The notes below the pieces were generated by a model. The model saw nothing but the letters and a program-made list of their open reading frames with translations. It was not told where the DNA came from and did no database searches. 64,000 nucleotides of DNA, from the NCBI GenBank assembly GCA_038277395.1, contig CM076193.1:119380133-119444132 (forward strand). The letters run 5' to 3'. The DNA comes from Dryocosmus kuriphilus (lineage: Eukaryota; Arthropoda; Insecta; Hymenoptera; Cynipidae). Positions 1 through 10,058 of this stretch are shown piece by piece. The translations under genes were made by a program, and so were the position numbers. Every line of letters starts with the position of its first letter. The stretch's first letter is position 1.

Positions 1-175
1 TAAGAAAAAAATCATTAAGTAATGAGTAAATATAAAAAGTTCAAAGAATTTAAGGCTATGCTAAGGATTTCATAACTGAAATTGGTGTCTGTAAGAAAAA
101 ATCATCACGTATTTTGAGTAAATCTAACAATTCTGAAGAATTAAAGGTTATATATGAGGTTTCTCAACTGAATTC
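1..175. repeat. two-copy direct repeat, ~90 bp unit
   Basis: Two adjacent diverged copies start at 1 and 92. Both begin TAAGAAAAAA, then TCAT, then a TGAGTAAAT block, then GAATT, AAGG, TATG and a final CAACTGAA/ATAACTGAA. The first copy may continue outside the window. No coding potential is visible. Confidence 0.6.
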
Positions 176-599
176 TTTTACATTCATTTAATAATAAGAC
201 CGCATTCATTCAATCACTTGGTCTAAAATTAAAACGAGAAATCTATAGTAACATGCTCTAGATACATATTTCAAGATACTAAGTTAGGATATACTTCCGA
301 AAACGCGATACTTCGGATTGTTTTCAAACTTGGTATACTTATGTAATTTGACTCTCTGATTACGAATATGACCATGAAAATTGGCAGAAATGACACCTTC
401 AAGGTCAAATCTTCAAAAAACTGAAAAAATTTACGCTTTTGAGTTTATTTCAGTAAATACAGAGAATTGGAAAAAAGTCAAACGCAAATTGTAAACCTTT
501 GACAAATACAAATTTTTTGTTTAACAAATTTTTTCCCCACGACTGAAACTTTTTGACAAAAATTGACGATAAATATGGTGTGCGTATATGGCATATAGC
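176..599. other. AT-rich stretch without recognisable content
   Basis: No gene, RNA or clear repeat is seen. Reading frames here are short and extend into the neighbouring minisatellite. Confidence 0.5.
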
Positions 600-1098
600 A
601 TATATTTCTGTACCCAGTCTCAGGAGTGCCTTCGCGCTTCTTTCAAAACATTGGAAAGGGGTAGGAATGTGACTGAAAATATGTATGTGCCAAGTCACAG
701 GGGTGCACTCCCCGCAAAGCACTAGAAAGGGGGAGGTGGGTGACTGAAAGTATTTCTGTGACCAGTCACAGGGGTGCCTTTCCGCCATTTGCAAAACACT
801 GCAAAGGGGGAGAAGGTGTGTCTGAAAGTATTTTTTTGACCAGTCACATGGCAGCCTTTCCGCCCCCCTCAAAACACTAGAAATGGGTAGGGATGTAACT
901 GTAAGTATTTTTGTGAGCAGTCACAGAGGCGCCTTTTCGTCCCCTGCAAAACACTGGAAAGGGGTAAGGGTGTGACTGAAAGTATTTTTGTGACACGTCG
1001 CAAGCGTCATCCCCCCTCCGAAAAAACTTTAGAAAGGGGTAGGGGTGTGACCGGAAGTGTTTCTGTGACCAGTCACAGGGGTGCCTTCCCGCCCCACA
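600..1098. repeat. minisatellite, ~75 bp unit, about 7 copies
   Basis: A diverged first copy begins near 600. Six clearer copies start with GTGACTGAAAGT or variants at 669, 740, 818, 895, 972 and 1046, spaced 71-78 bp. Each carries CAGTCACAGGGGTGCC and a GGAAAGGGGTAGGG tail. On the minus strand the units translate to a repeated peptide with core CDWSQKYFQSHPYPF, but unit lengths are not multiples of three, so the frame changes and I do not think it is a protein. The array is far more GC-rich than its flanks. Confidence 0.85.
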
Positions 1099-1223
1099 CA
1101 CACTAACACATATGCATCGCCCATTTTCTCGAAAGCTTTCAGTCGTAGAGCAAAAATGTGCTGAATATTTGTATTGTGTATTTGTCGAAAGTGTACAATT
1201 TTTATCTGGGGATTTTTTGTCAA

Positions 1224-1520
1224 TTTTATGTAATTACTGAAATAAACGCAAAAAATGAACTTAAAAGTTTATGGTTTTTTGAATTTTTTACCTAGAAGAT
1301 GTCATTTGCAATCGCGTTTTCGGACGTTCAGTTCTAAGTTAAATTAAAAGATGTACGGTCTTCAAAATATTAGGCAGTTACTACATAAAAATAAATAAAA
1401 AATTTAAAAAAATTTTTGGAGATTAGATGAAATAGTTACTAAAAAATTTGGATGATTTGTTTCTTTATCATTTGTTTAGTCTTTTTCCTTTTGGTTTTTG
1501 TTTATTTCAAATTTTTCTTA
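1224..1520. other. AT-rich stretch, nothing recognised
   Basis: Low-complexity AT-rich DNA with no supported feature. Confidence 0.5.
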
Positions 1521-2047
1521 TTGCTTCCTCATAGAGGAAGCTTCGTAGTCGTTACATTTTTCAATATTTTTAAAATGGCTTAATCAAACTTTCCTGAGTT
1601 GATAAATGTCTAATACAACTTTCTAATCAATTATCCGGATGTGTGTTTGTGTATGTATATATGTATGTATGTATGTATGTATGGATGTCGCCATTTCTTG
1701 TTGCCAGTATAACTTAAAGACAGTTATAGATAAATTGATGAAATTTGTAGGAATTATTTGCACAACTAATATCTCAAAACGTCCCCAAGGATTTTTCAAA
1801 ATATTTAATTTTACAATTTTTATGTACTTTTATAGTATTTGTAAAAATCATTTTTCGACTGCAATTTCTCAAATAATCAAAATTCAAATCTTATGTAAAG
1901 GAAAGAAAGATTCCTTATGTTGAGGCGAATCGATTGACCTATAAGATTAATGCATTTAATTGAATATTAAGGAAGTTATGGTTATTTGTATGTTAATTAA
2001 TAGTTTTATTATTAATTTTTATTAACGTTTCCTCTATGAGGAAGCAA
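1521..2047. mobile_element. MITE-like unit with 19-bp terminal inverted repeats
   Basis: The left end TTGCTTCCTCATAGAGGAA (1521-1539) is repeated exactly in inverse orientation at 2029-2047. The TIR is itself nearly palindromic (CCTCATAGAGG). The 490-bp interior holds a TATG microsatellite at about 1641-1684 and no transposase. No target duplication was identified. The superfamily is unknown; two independent palindromes are the alternative reading, although 19 exact bases is long for chance. Confidence 0.5.
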
Positions 2048-2839
2048 AGTGTTCAACAAATGAGCACTAAAAAATATACATAAAGTTAAATGAAATACCC
2101 GAGATCGAATTCACATACAGTTTTCTCTTCTTGGAATTTCCTTTTAGCTTCAACTGTGATTTCGACTAATTCATCAATATTGATACTCTTCCCCAGTACT
2201 TACCTGAAGTATTTACATAAATCGGGTAAATGAAAACTTTAAATTAATATTAAAAGCGGTCATTGATTTTTTACCCTAAAATTTTGTGATTTAGAGTGTT
2301 CTAAAAGTAGGAGGAGACAAAAATATAAATTTACAAAATTCATTCTTTAAATAAAAATTGCTAATTGAAAAAGGTATGCAAAACTGTATGGTTATAATTT
2401 CCCTTATGTAGTTTTCTGAATGAGTTGTATCGCTGTCCCATAATTCGGGATAAGTCATTAGATATTTTTCATAACTTTTTGTAGTCGTCCCTTTTCCAGC
2501 TCTTCTAACTTTTCGGGACGACTAGACGCAGCCTTTTTTTTAATATTCATATACGTATGTAAAAAAGATATCAATTTACATTTAAAAGAAAAATAATTGG
2601 ATATTATAAAATTTTTTGAAAAAAATTTTATAATTATAAAAAAAGAGAATGTGCTTGAACAGAAATTTTTATGTAATTATAAAACTATAGAACCAGATAA
2701 ACGTACCTTAATGTTTCTTACTTATTTTCCCAAATTTTCAACTCGATATCATATTTCGTGTGGACGTAAGTTGAGACAAAAAAAATGTGAAAAAAAATTT
2801 TGACGTAAGGGGTTAACGACTAGAAATTTTTATGTAAAC
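2048..2839. other. AT-rich stretch with one short hairpin
   Basis: The only structure seen is a perfect 10-bp stem, TAGTCGTCCC at 2482-2491 and its complement at 2515-2524, with a 23-nt pyrimidine-rich loop. Nothing else is recognised. Confidence 0.5.
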
Positions 2840-3145
2840 CAAACTTCAAGACTTCGAAAAATTTAATGACTTTAAAAGACTTCACAGATTTCAATAGACT
2901 TCAAAAGAAATCAAAATATTTCAAACGAACGTAAAAGACGGCAAGAGACTAGAAACAAATTCAAATGAATTCAAGGACTTAAAAAGACTGCAACAGATTT
3001 CAGAAGACTTGAAAGATTTCAAAAGACTTCAAAACTCTTCAACAGAATTCAGAAGACTTCAACAGAATTCAGAAGACTTCAATTCACTTTTTAAAAGAAT
3101 TCAAGAGACCTCCAAAGACTTAAAAAAAAAATTTAAAGACTATCT
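2840..3145. repeat. degenerate short tandem repeat GACTTCAAAAGA
   Basis: About 300 bp consist of irregular repetitions of GACTTCAAAAGA / GAATTCAGAAGACTTCAA at roughly 10-21 bp spacing, including an exact duplication of TTCAACAGAATTCAGAAGAC near 3035-3075. One strand is purine-rich. No coding sense. Confidence 0.7.
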
Positions 3146-3328
3146 GGAAATTCATAGGTATGGCCCGATGTTCTCAATTTAAAATGAAGTCAACTCGAAT
3201 TGCTCTATTGAGTTTAGACAACATACAATTTAAGTTTTAGATGTAAAAGAGACATTTTTGTTGATTACTGGTCCTTTATTAAAAAGATGAGGAAAGACTG
3301 AGAGTCTCTCAGCATTCTTAATACACAT

Positions 3329-3361
3329 GACGTTTCGACTGTACTCTACAGTCATCATCAG
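3329..3361 (-). ncRNA. hammerhead-ribozyme-like motif of a Penelope-type terminus
   Basis: Read on the minus strand, the segment is CTGATGA, one extra T, a 6-bp stem GACTGT/ACAGTC with loop AGAGT, then GAAAC and GTC. This is the order of the hammerhead core: CUGAUGA, stem II, GAAA, stem III side. The extra base between CUGAUGA and stem II departs from the canonical core. Such motifs are known in the terminal regions of Penelope-like elements. No reverse transcriptase is seen nearby, so this would be a terminal relic. Cleavage activity cannot be judged from sequence alone. Confidence 0.55.
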
Positions 3362-3994
3362 ATTGAAAAATGGAAAAACAGTTATGACATGTGTGACAAA
3401 AGTGGACAATGAAATAAAGTACTTTTTAAAAGTTAAAATAGCTCAAATATGAGTTACCTGATAGATAGAATATGCCGTAATAGTTGCATAAAACGATGTG
3501 TTCTGCTGGACGGAATTATTAGTAAATTTGATAAATATTAATGGACATAACACAAAACATAGATGTTTTAAAAATCATCCCGTCCAGCAGACTGACATCT
3601 GTTTCGGAAATTACAAGTAGATGACCGCAAACAAGGTGGTTTGATCATCTGTAAATATGGAGAGTGTAGTTATGCGCATGACGTACTGCTGACGTCAGTG
3701 TTACGTGTTGAAATATGAATACAATATTATAAACAGCATCTAACATACAATTTAGCAGTCAATGTAGGAAATTCCTTCGAACGCTGGCTCATTTTACTCT
3801 AAGGCACTAACACACGGTGTTAAATGAAAGAAAATGAGAAATTAGGTAAATATTTTTTACCTAAAGCGAAATTTTTTGTTGACAGATGGTCAGGTGAATG
3901 ACAGTTCGGTCTAACTCAGTCTAACTGGGTCGAACACTTCACGACTCTCGAAATGAGCAAAAGTTCAGTATCAAAATGATGAATTTTCCCTAGA
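3362..3994. other. possible Penelope-type terminal relic with a 12-bp inverted repeat
   Basis: TCTGCTGGACGG at 3502-3513 recurs as a perfect inverted copy at 3590-3601, with a 76-bp loop. It lies next to the hammerhead-like motif, on its upstream side in minus-strand sense, and may belong to the same dead element. No reading frame is supported. Confidence 0.3.
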
Positions 3995-4285
3995 TGTGCA
4001 CCAGGGTGTATCGAAAAAAAAAGTTCTTTGCAAGAAGTTCTAATAGCAATGAAAACTTTTTTTTGGGAGTCAAAACCACTCCCCTAAAGATTCAGAAAAA
4101 ATATCTTCTCTGTAGGCTTCGTAGATGTAGCTAAAAATCACAAAAAAACGACACACTTCTTCAAATTTGAAAACCAAAAAATTTTTCTTTTCGATTTAAA
4201 TTATCAATAAAAATGTTTCAAAGCAAGTAGATTTATACCTGTATAGCGAGAACTCTACTAAAATATTTTTTACCCTTCTTAAGCG
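3995..4285 (+). repeat. left arm of a long inverted-repeat pair
   Basis: This ~290-bp segment matches 6338-6605 in inverse orientation, diverged but clearly alignable. Shared blocks include GAAGTTCTAAT, GAGTCAAAA.CACTCCC, CTTCAAATTTGAAAA, TTTAAATTATTAAT and CAAAGCAAGT. It may be one end of a long-TIR DNA element or one of two oppositely oriented copies of a short repeat. Confidence 0.65.
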
Positions 4286-5265
4286 ACTTCAACATTTTAA
4301 AAAATGTAAAAAAATCGATCGACTTTTTCGGAATTTTCTGAAAGTTACGATAAAGTTCTCGACTATTTTACCATACAGTGTGTGAGATATGTTAATGAGA
4401 ATGTACCTATTTGCAACATGTTACACCAATAATATGTGAAGAATGTCGACAGTAGAATCAGTCTTATTGACTTTGAATTACAAAAAAATATTTAAAAGTG
4501 ATATATTGCTCTTTATTTCACAACAAAATTAATTTTCGGTCACTAAATAAGGTAGAAATGTTTTTGAGTGTACGTAGATTATTAATTGTATAGTGAATAT
4601 AATATTTGAATATGATAAAAAATATATTTATAAAAATAAATATATATATATATATATATTGTAACTTTTTAAAGTTTTCTTATTTATTATTTATTATTAA
4701 TTACTCTTTTGGATGGGTTATACGAGTGTAAGAAAATACGAAATTAAGAGATACAGATTTCCCTTTTATTTGCTTATATTCCTATCAACCCTATTATTAC
4801 AAAGATACACTAGCTCATACAATATAATAGTTTTCGAATTTTCGTAGTTTACATTATCCACACATTCAACATTACACCATTATACTTTCTCTGACAAAAG
4901 ATTTTAAATGAGGGCTTTTATGCCTCGCAATATAAATCGATTATTATAATCCCTGCTCATATAATACTTATGCAATTGCCTTTTACCTTTTCTTGTCTCA
5001 GTCTTTACCTGTGCTATACTACTCTGGGTCACTATGCCCTTTACAAACTCCATTCAATTTGCTACCTGCATTACCTACTGACCCAGTGAGGACCTCGTCA
5101 AATTATTCTGTCGCCATTCTGGGCAAATTCAAGAATTTTGCTGGGTAGGTTATCACCCTTTTATTGAATTTGTGGAGGTCCACCCTGTGACTCTTAGATA
5201 CTCTTTTGTTTCTTTGATATACTCAATCCAAATTATTTCATTCAAACACGTAACTGATTCTTATT

Positions 5266-5548
5266 CATTACAATAGTTTTAATCCACTACGCTTCACATA
5301 AAATTATTTGCAGAATATTCCATCACATAACGAAATTACTTCTTTATTATTCTCTACAAGGAAATAAAAGCGATTCTTATTTCATTACAATAGTTTTAAT
5401 CCACTACGCTTCACATAAGATTTTTGCGACGTTTATTAATTTTTTAAATTCTCTACAAGGATAACAAAATAAAATGGATTCAAATACAATTTTCTCAATA
5501 ACCGATTTTATTTCATTACAATAGTTTTAATCCACTACGCTTCACATG
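5266..5548. repeat. three spaced copies of a 33-bp sequence
   Basis: CATTACAATAGTTTTAATCC followed by ACTACGCTTCACAT occurs at 5266, 5383 and 5514, spaced 117 and 131 bp, almost without mismatches. Intervening DNA also shares pieces such as TTCTCTACAAGGA and GCAGAATATTCCA. It looks like a degenerate ~120-bp tandem repeat whose 33-bp core has stayed conserved or was copied recently. Confidence 0.7.
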
Positions 5549-6027
5549 ATTATTGGCAGAATATTCCATACACATAACGTATTAATTATTTGATATAACA
5601 AAAAATGTCTTTTTATTCAAGTTATTTTTCTCAATAACCGATTCTTCCCAGAAGATTTCCAACTTGGCAGCTTAAATGTCGCAACTCTAGAAACTCGCAC
5701 GGCTATTCTTTTAATCCCCTTCCTGACAAGGTAAAGATAAATCCTGTTTTTTTTAAAAGAATCTATTAAAAATTCAAATTTCGACCTCTAATTTCCTTAT
5801 TGAAGAAGAATAAATTCCTGCCATTTCTAAGAAAACCCGAAAACAAAGAGAATTCCCTTCTTGGAAGATTGGACACCCGAAAAAAAGGTCTATTCGCATC
5901 TGCTTCCCTAGCCTAGGGACCCGCTTTTTAAAAGATTCCCTTCTTGACAAGGGGATGGGATAAATCCCAATTTTTAGTTATATCTGCTTCCCTACGATGC
6001 GGAGCACACACGCGCGTGGGTGGGGCT

Positions 6028-6097
6028 CCTGCACATAGGTTTCCTTGAGAGTCTTTTTCTCTTATGTCCGGATCTTGCCTATGTGCAGGCTTTTTTT
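6028..6097 (+). other. perfect 12-bp stem followed by a T run
   Basis: CCTGCACATAGG at 6028-6039 pairs perfectly with 6078-6089. The stem is followed by C and seven T residues at 6091-6097, which is how a polymerase III transcript could end. A competing stem (GGAGC at 6001 with GCTCC at 6025) overlaps it. No box A or box B is evident, so this is a structural observation, not an RNA gene call. Confidence 0.35.
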
Positions 6098-6337
6098 ATT
6101 GTCACAATATATATTTAAATAAAAAAAATTTGACTTATTTTTTGCTATTATATCACATTAAAATAATTTCTTGTAATTCAAAGTCAAGAAAAATTTTTTA
6201 ATGTCAACGTTCACAAAATTAAACGTACTGCAAATACATTGTTAACGCATATCACACATTATTGGCTATCCAGAAATTTACCTTAACTCTTCGCGAAACA
6301 AACTTCTTTTTCGTTCATTTTTTTTTAAACTACAAAG

Positions 6338-6605
6338 TAACATAAGGAGGGTAAAACATAATTTAATAGAATTCTTGCTATGCAGGTATAATTTGACTTG
6401 CTTTGAGTTATTTCTATTAATAATTTAAATCCAAAAGAAATTTTTTTTGTTTTTCAAATTTGAAGAAAAATTTTTCGTGATTTTTAGTTAAACGATGCGG
6501 ACACAGGGATTGAAACTTTACGGGAGTGTTTTTGACTCACAAAAGAAAGTTTTCCATTAGAACTTCGCGCAAACAATTTCTTTTTCGTTCAGGGGTGCAA
6601 AAACA
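6338..6605 (-). repeat. right arm of the long inverted-repeat pair
   Basis: Inverse copy of 3995-4285. The outer edge reads GAAAAAGAAATTGTTTGCGC followed by GAAGTTCTAAT on the minus strand. A second partial copy of the outer edge lies at about 6290-6320. Confidence 0.65.
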
Positions 6606-7856
6606 AAAAATTGCAATTCACATTTTGAAACCATTGTGCGCAAAAGAATTGCAATACATTTAATGCGTGTAGCAAACTTCCACGATATCTCTGAACCATT
6701 TACACTAAAGTGATGTAGAAATAGTAATTTTAACTTAGGATTTCTATTTCACTTGGCTTCAGAACAAGCAACGGAAAATTTCGGATACAAGCATTTCCAA
6801 ATTTTATAAAAGTTTAGAAAGAATTTCTAGGAATTTTATTTAGGAAAGTATTATATGAATTTATAAATTTTTGTAGTATTGTTAAGTTTCATATTCAATT
6901 GTTTATGGAGGTTTATTGAAAAGCTTCAAAAATTTTTTTAAAAGTACACGAAAGTTTCCTAATAATATCTATTCATGTATTTTTCAATTCCATACAATTC
7001 TTCTGGTATTTTCTTAGAAAATTTATAGCACATCCACGAAATTCCTATCAAAATCTCAATTGGAATTTTGTAAAATACGAGGATTCCACTAAAACTCCTT
7101 ATAACTTCCACGAAAAAAATAATTTTGCAAAAAGTTTTTTTTTTTAAATTTCATAGTAATTCCATCGATTTTCGATGAAAATTATTCGAAAATTTTAGGG
7201 TTATTCCACTCAAGGTTATACAGAATTCTCACTGAATATCTAATTTGCCTCCCGTAGAAGTTCCAAAACACAAAGTAATTAAAAGCGTAATTTTGTTTCA
7301 AAATATTTTTTTTTTTCAAGTTCTGTGGGACTTTGAGGGGATTTTTCTCGAATTTTCATGAAAATTGAATGGAAATTCTATAGGAAAGAAGCAACGCAGC
7401 GGCGAAAGTGGCGTCCTTGTACTTACGAAAATTAGCATATTATTGGCGAGTGGTATTAATTTCAGAATGTCTATTTTTGTTTACAATATTAAATTATAAA
7501 AAAGTTGAGGCGATAAACGTAATTGCTTAAAGACCAAATGTTAGTTTTGGTTGTTTTGTTTCCATTATTATTAGAGCGGCTGAAAAAGAGTGCAAAATTG
7601 CAGAATTTTTCTTCAAAGTTATGAAATTTTTGTGAAATATCCTGTTCAGTGTTCTTCAGATGCTGTAGAGTTTCATACACTAAGTAAATGTAATTAATTT
7701 ATACGTAGAAATATCTTCATTTTACTCTCTTGACAGGCGACTAATGTGGCGTATTCGCGTCTAAAATCGGTAGATAATTTCGCGCATAAATTTTTGGTTT
7801 GGGTTATGTCTGATTTAAACTGAAAAGATAAGAAATATGTACCCAATCTAGTAATA
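6606..7856. other. AT-rich region of degenerate GGAATTCC-type repeats
   Basis: Between about 6780 and 7390 imperfect phrases such as AATTCCTATAAAAT, GATTCCACTAAAACTCC and GGAATTTTATT recur without a fixed period. Similar phrases flank the copia insertion at 12.3-12.46 kb, so this is probably an old dispersed repeat family. No gene is supported. Confidence 0.4.
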
Positions 7857-7858
7857 TA

Positions 7859-9165
7859 CGAGGAACGTCCAGAAAGTAAGTGTACTGGTACTCTCACAGC
7901 TGTAGGATACTTTTTCGACATGTTGGCAACACTGCCGCGTAGCCTGACCCCTCCCCTTCAAAGCGAGCCCAATCCGAGGTTAGTGTGTTGAAAACTCTTG
8001 ACGCAGTAGCGTTTCTCGCGAAAATTGTCGATCGTATCTCCCGCCAAGTGCAAAATTCGCGCCGTCATTCGCTACCTCATTGTGAAGGGAAAAGCTCCAG
8101 TTGGGATTTATAATGTGGTGAAAACTGTTTACGGTAATGGAGCTATGAATCGTACGAGTGTGTACAAGTGGTGTCGCGAATTTAAAAATGGCCGTACTTC
8201 CGTGCATGACAATCAGAGGAGCGGAAGACCTTCAATTGTGACTGACGAACTTGTGGAAAAAATCGAGATTGTGGTCCATGACGATCGCAGATTGACGTTA
8301 GATGATCTGTCTGCGACGTTTCCGCAAATCTCTAGATCCCTGTTACATGAAACAATCACAGAAACTCTCGGATATCGGAAATTGCCTGCGAGGTGGGTCC
8401 CAAAACAGCTGACAGAACAGCACAAGTTGAATCGAGTACAGAACTCCAAAGAGTTGTTGGAGCGCTACGAACGCGAAGGCGATGATTTTCTCTGCTCTAT
8501 TGTTACTGGAGACGAAACTTGGGTTGCCCACTACACGCCTGAAACTAAGAGGCAGTCTCAACAATGACACCATACCTTGTCAACCTCCGCCAAGGAATTC
8601 AAAACCACAATTTCAGCCAAAAAAATCATGGCATCCGTGTTTTGGGACCATAAAGGCATAATTTTGATTGAATATCTGCCTCACGGGGAGACCATCAACG
8701 CTGAAAAAATTGAAAAGGGCGATTCAGAATAAAAGGAGGGGCTTGCTGACGAAGGAGTCTGCCTGCTGTATGACAATGCCAAACTTCACACGGCCAACGC
8801 CACGAAGCAACTCTTGGACTCTTTTGGATGGGACGTTTTGAACCACCCCCCGTATTCCCCTGATCAAGCCCCTTCAGATTTCCATCTTTTCACTTCCCTG
8901 AAGGTGCACATGGGTGGAAACAAGTTTTCAACGGACAAGGAGGTGAAGGGGGAGGTAAAGAAGTGGGCTAAAGAGCTGGCGGGAGACTTCTTGGAGTAGG
9001 CATCAAAAAATTGATCCCGCGGCTCACCACTTTCATCGAGAGGGATGGTGACTACGTCGAAAAATAACTTACATATGTACAAGTGTAACCAACTATGTTT
9101 TTGTTTTAATAAATTGTTTTTGAAGCCTACAAAATTGAGTACACTTACTTTCTGGACGTGCCTCG
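7859..9165 (+). mobile_element. mariner element, copy 1 of 3
   Basis: Terminal inverted repeats CGAGGAACGTCCAGAAAGTA (left) and the inverse of CGAGGCACGTCCAGAAAGTA (right) are flanked by TA at 7857-7858 and 9166-9167, the mariner/Tc1 target duplication. The length of about 1.3 kb is normal for mariner. It carries one decayed transposase gene in plus orientation. Copies 2 and 3 of the same family lie at 36550-37880 and 56850-58172, both inverted. Confidence 0.93.
8025..9067 (+). pseudogene. mariner transposase, decayed
   Basis: The product would cut and rejoin the element ends using a DD34D catalytic triad. Visible pieces, in order: an N-terminal helix-turn-helix region (residues ~1-110, with SVYKWCREFKNG and RSGRPS), the first catalytic Asp in GDETWVAHY, a second Asp in DNAK near 8774, and the third in YSPDQAPSDFHLF near 8850. 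Breaks: the start codon is TTG where copies 2 and 3 have ATG; a Trp codon has become TGA at 8565; about 30 bases are missing near 8702 compared with copy 2; the tail is frameshifted near 8997. It cannot make an active enzyme. Confidence 0.93.
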
Positions 9166-9167
9166 TA

Positions 9168-9703
9168 TAATTACAAGTATTAAAAACACTTATTGGAATA
9201 ATTTTTCAATATTATAAGATTACTCAATGACGATATTTACTGTTAGAAATTCTATGACTGACTTTTAGTTCGGTTGATTGTGATAGATCAGATGTTAAGA
9301 ATGCCAAAATCGCGAAAATGCTAATAAGTGTTACTTCGCAGCTTTGGATTCCAATTATACAAAGTGAGAGTGCGCCACATTTCACCGCGGGGTTAGGTAA
9401 CTTGGCGCATGTGCACTGTTTAGGGAAACACTTTAATTAACCGTTTTAATCGATTTATGTACAATTTTCGCTACAAATAAAGCAAAGCCAAAATACTGAT
9501 CTACGTCTTACATATTTTGACATCGCATCATCAATTATATTTTTCTTTCTGCAGATTGATATATTTCATGCGCGCCGCATTCGCAGCGTCTCCCCTACAT
9601 TTTGGATATTCCAAAGAAATGCAAGAAGCTTTTTATTTCTATATGCCAAATCAACTCTCTACAAACAATTTCCACACAGAATTAAAGGTACATTTTTTTC
9701 TAA
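9168..9703. other. no gene recognised
   Basis: AT-rich sequence with a GGGGTTAGGT motif near 9390. A 116-codon frame running from here into the SINE (9517-9867) is incidental. Confidence 0.5.
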
Positions 9704-9718
9704 TTTTCCATAAAAATG

Positions 9719-10043
9719 GAGCACGTGCATGGCTCAGTCGGCAGAGCGCCCGACTCTCACCCGGAAAGTCCCGGGTGAGAGTCCCGCTCTCCGCACTTCG
9801 AACACGAAAGGCCAGCCGTGCTCCATCGTGGCTCGAGAAGAGATGCGCTCCCGTGTTTTACCGGTAAGGCCTGCAGTCGGATCGCCACGATGATCTTGGG
9901 ACGGCGCGTGGGACTGAACACCCCACCCTGAAGATAACCCTGTTCTAGAAACGCAACTTAGGCAATGCGCTGTTAGCGAAAAGCCGGTTGTGCGGTTATA
10001 GTCTTTCGAGGCTCAGAGACCATACCGTTTTTCTTTTCTTTTT
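9719..10043 (+). mobile_element. tRNA-derived SINE
   Basis: The head carries a perfect polymerase III box A, TGGCTCAGTCGG at 9730-9741, and a box B-like GGTGAGAGTCC at 9774-9784 (two mismatches to GGTTCGANTCC). The first ~75 bases resemble a tRNA with a degenerate anticodon arm. A ~240-bp non-tRNA body follows and ends in a T-rich tail (10028-10047). It is bounded by near-identical 15-bp duplications, TTTTCCATAAAAATG (9704-9718) and TTTTCCTAAAAAATG (10044-10058), as left by LINE-type integration. It has no coding capacity, and no second copy was seen in the window. Confidence 0.8.
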
Positions 10044-10058
10044 TTTTCCTAAAAAATG

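Larger units (their letters stand above)
4286..6337. other. interior between the inverted arms, no transposase recognised
   Basis: The 2-kb interior has a TA microsatellite at about 4639-4660, a three-copy repeat at 5266-5548, two copies of a CCCTTCNTGACAAGG motif near 5710 and 5950, and a hairpin at 6028-6089. No reading frame longer than about 60 codons and no domain is visible. Small parts near 6290-6335 repeat the outer edge of the right arm. Confidence 0.4.

Noticed and set aside
450..1223. Minus-strand protein frames of 140, 74 and 64 codons with a repeated CDWSQKYF motif
   Set aside because: They are the 75-bp minisatellite read in different frames; unit lengths are not multiples of three.
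4639..4660. TA run as an origin or regulatory site
   Set aside because: A simple microsatellite; nothing nearby supports a function.
8213..9082. Opposite-strand frames over the mariner copies (also 36927-37739 and 57168-58054)
   Set aside because: Antisense shadows of the transposase gene; they recur in all three copies simply because the copies are homologous.
9517..9867. 116-codon plus-strand frame
   Set aside because: It runs from AT-rich flank into the SINE tRNA head; no domain and no conservation argument.
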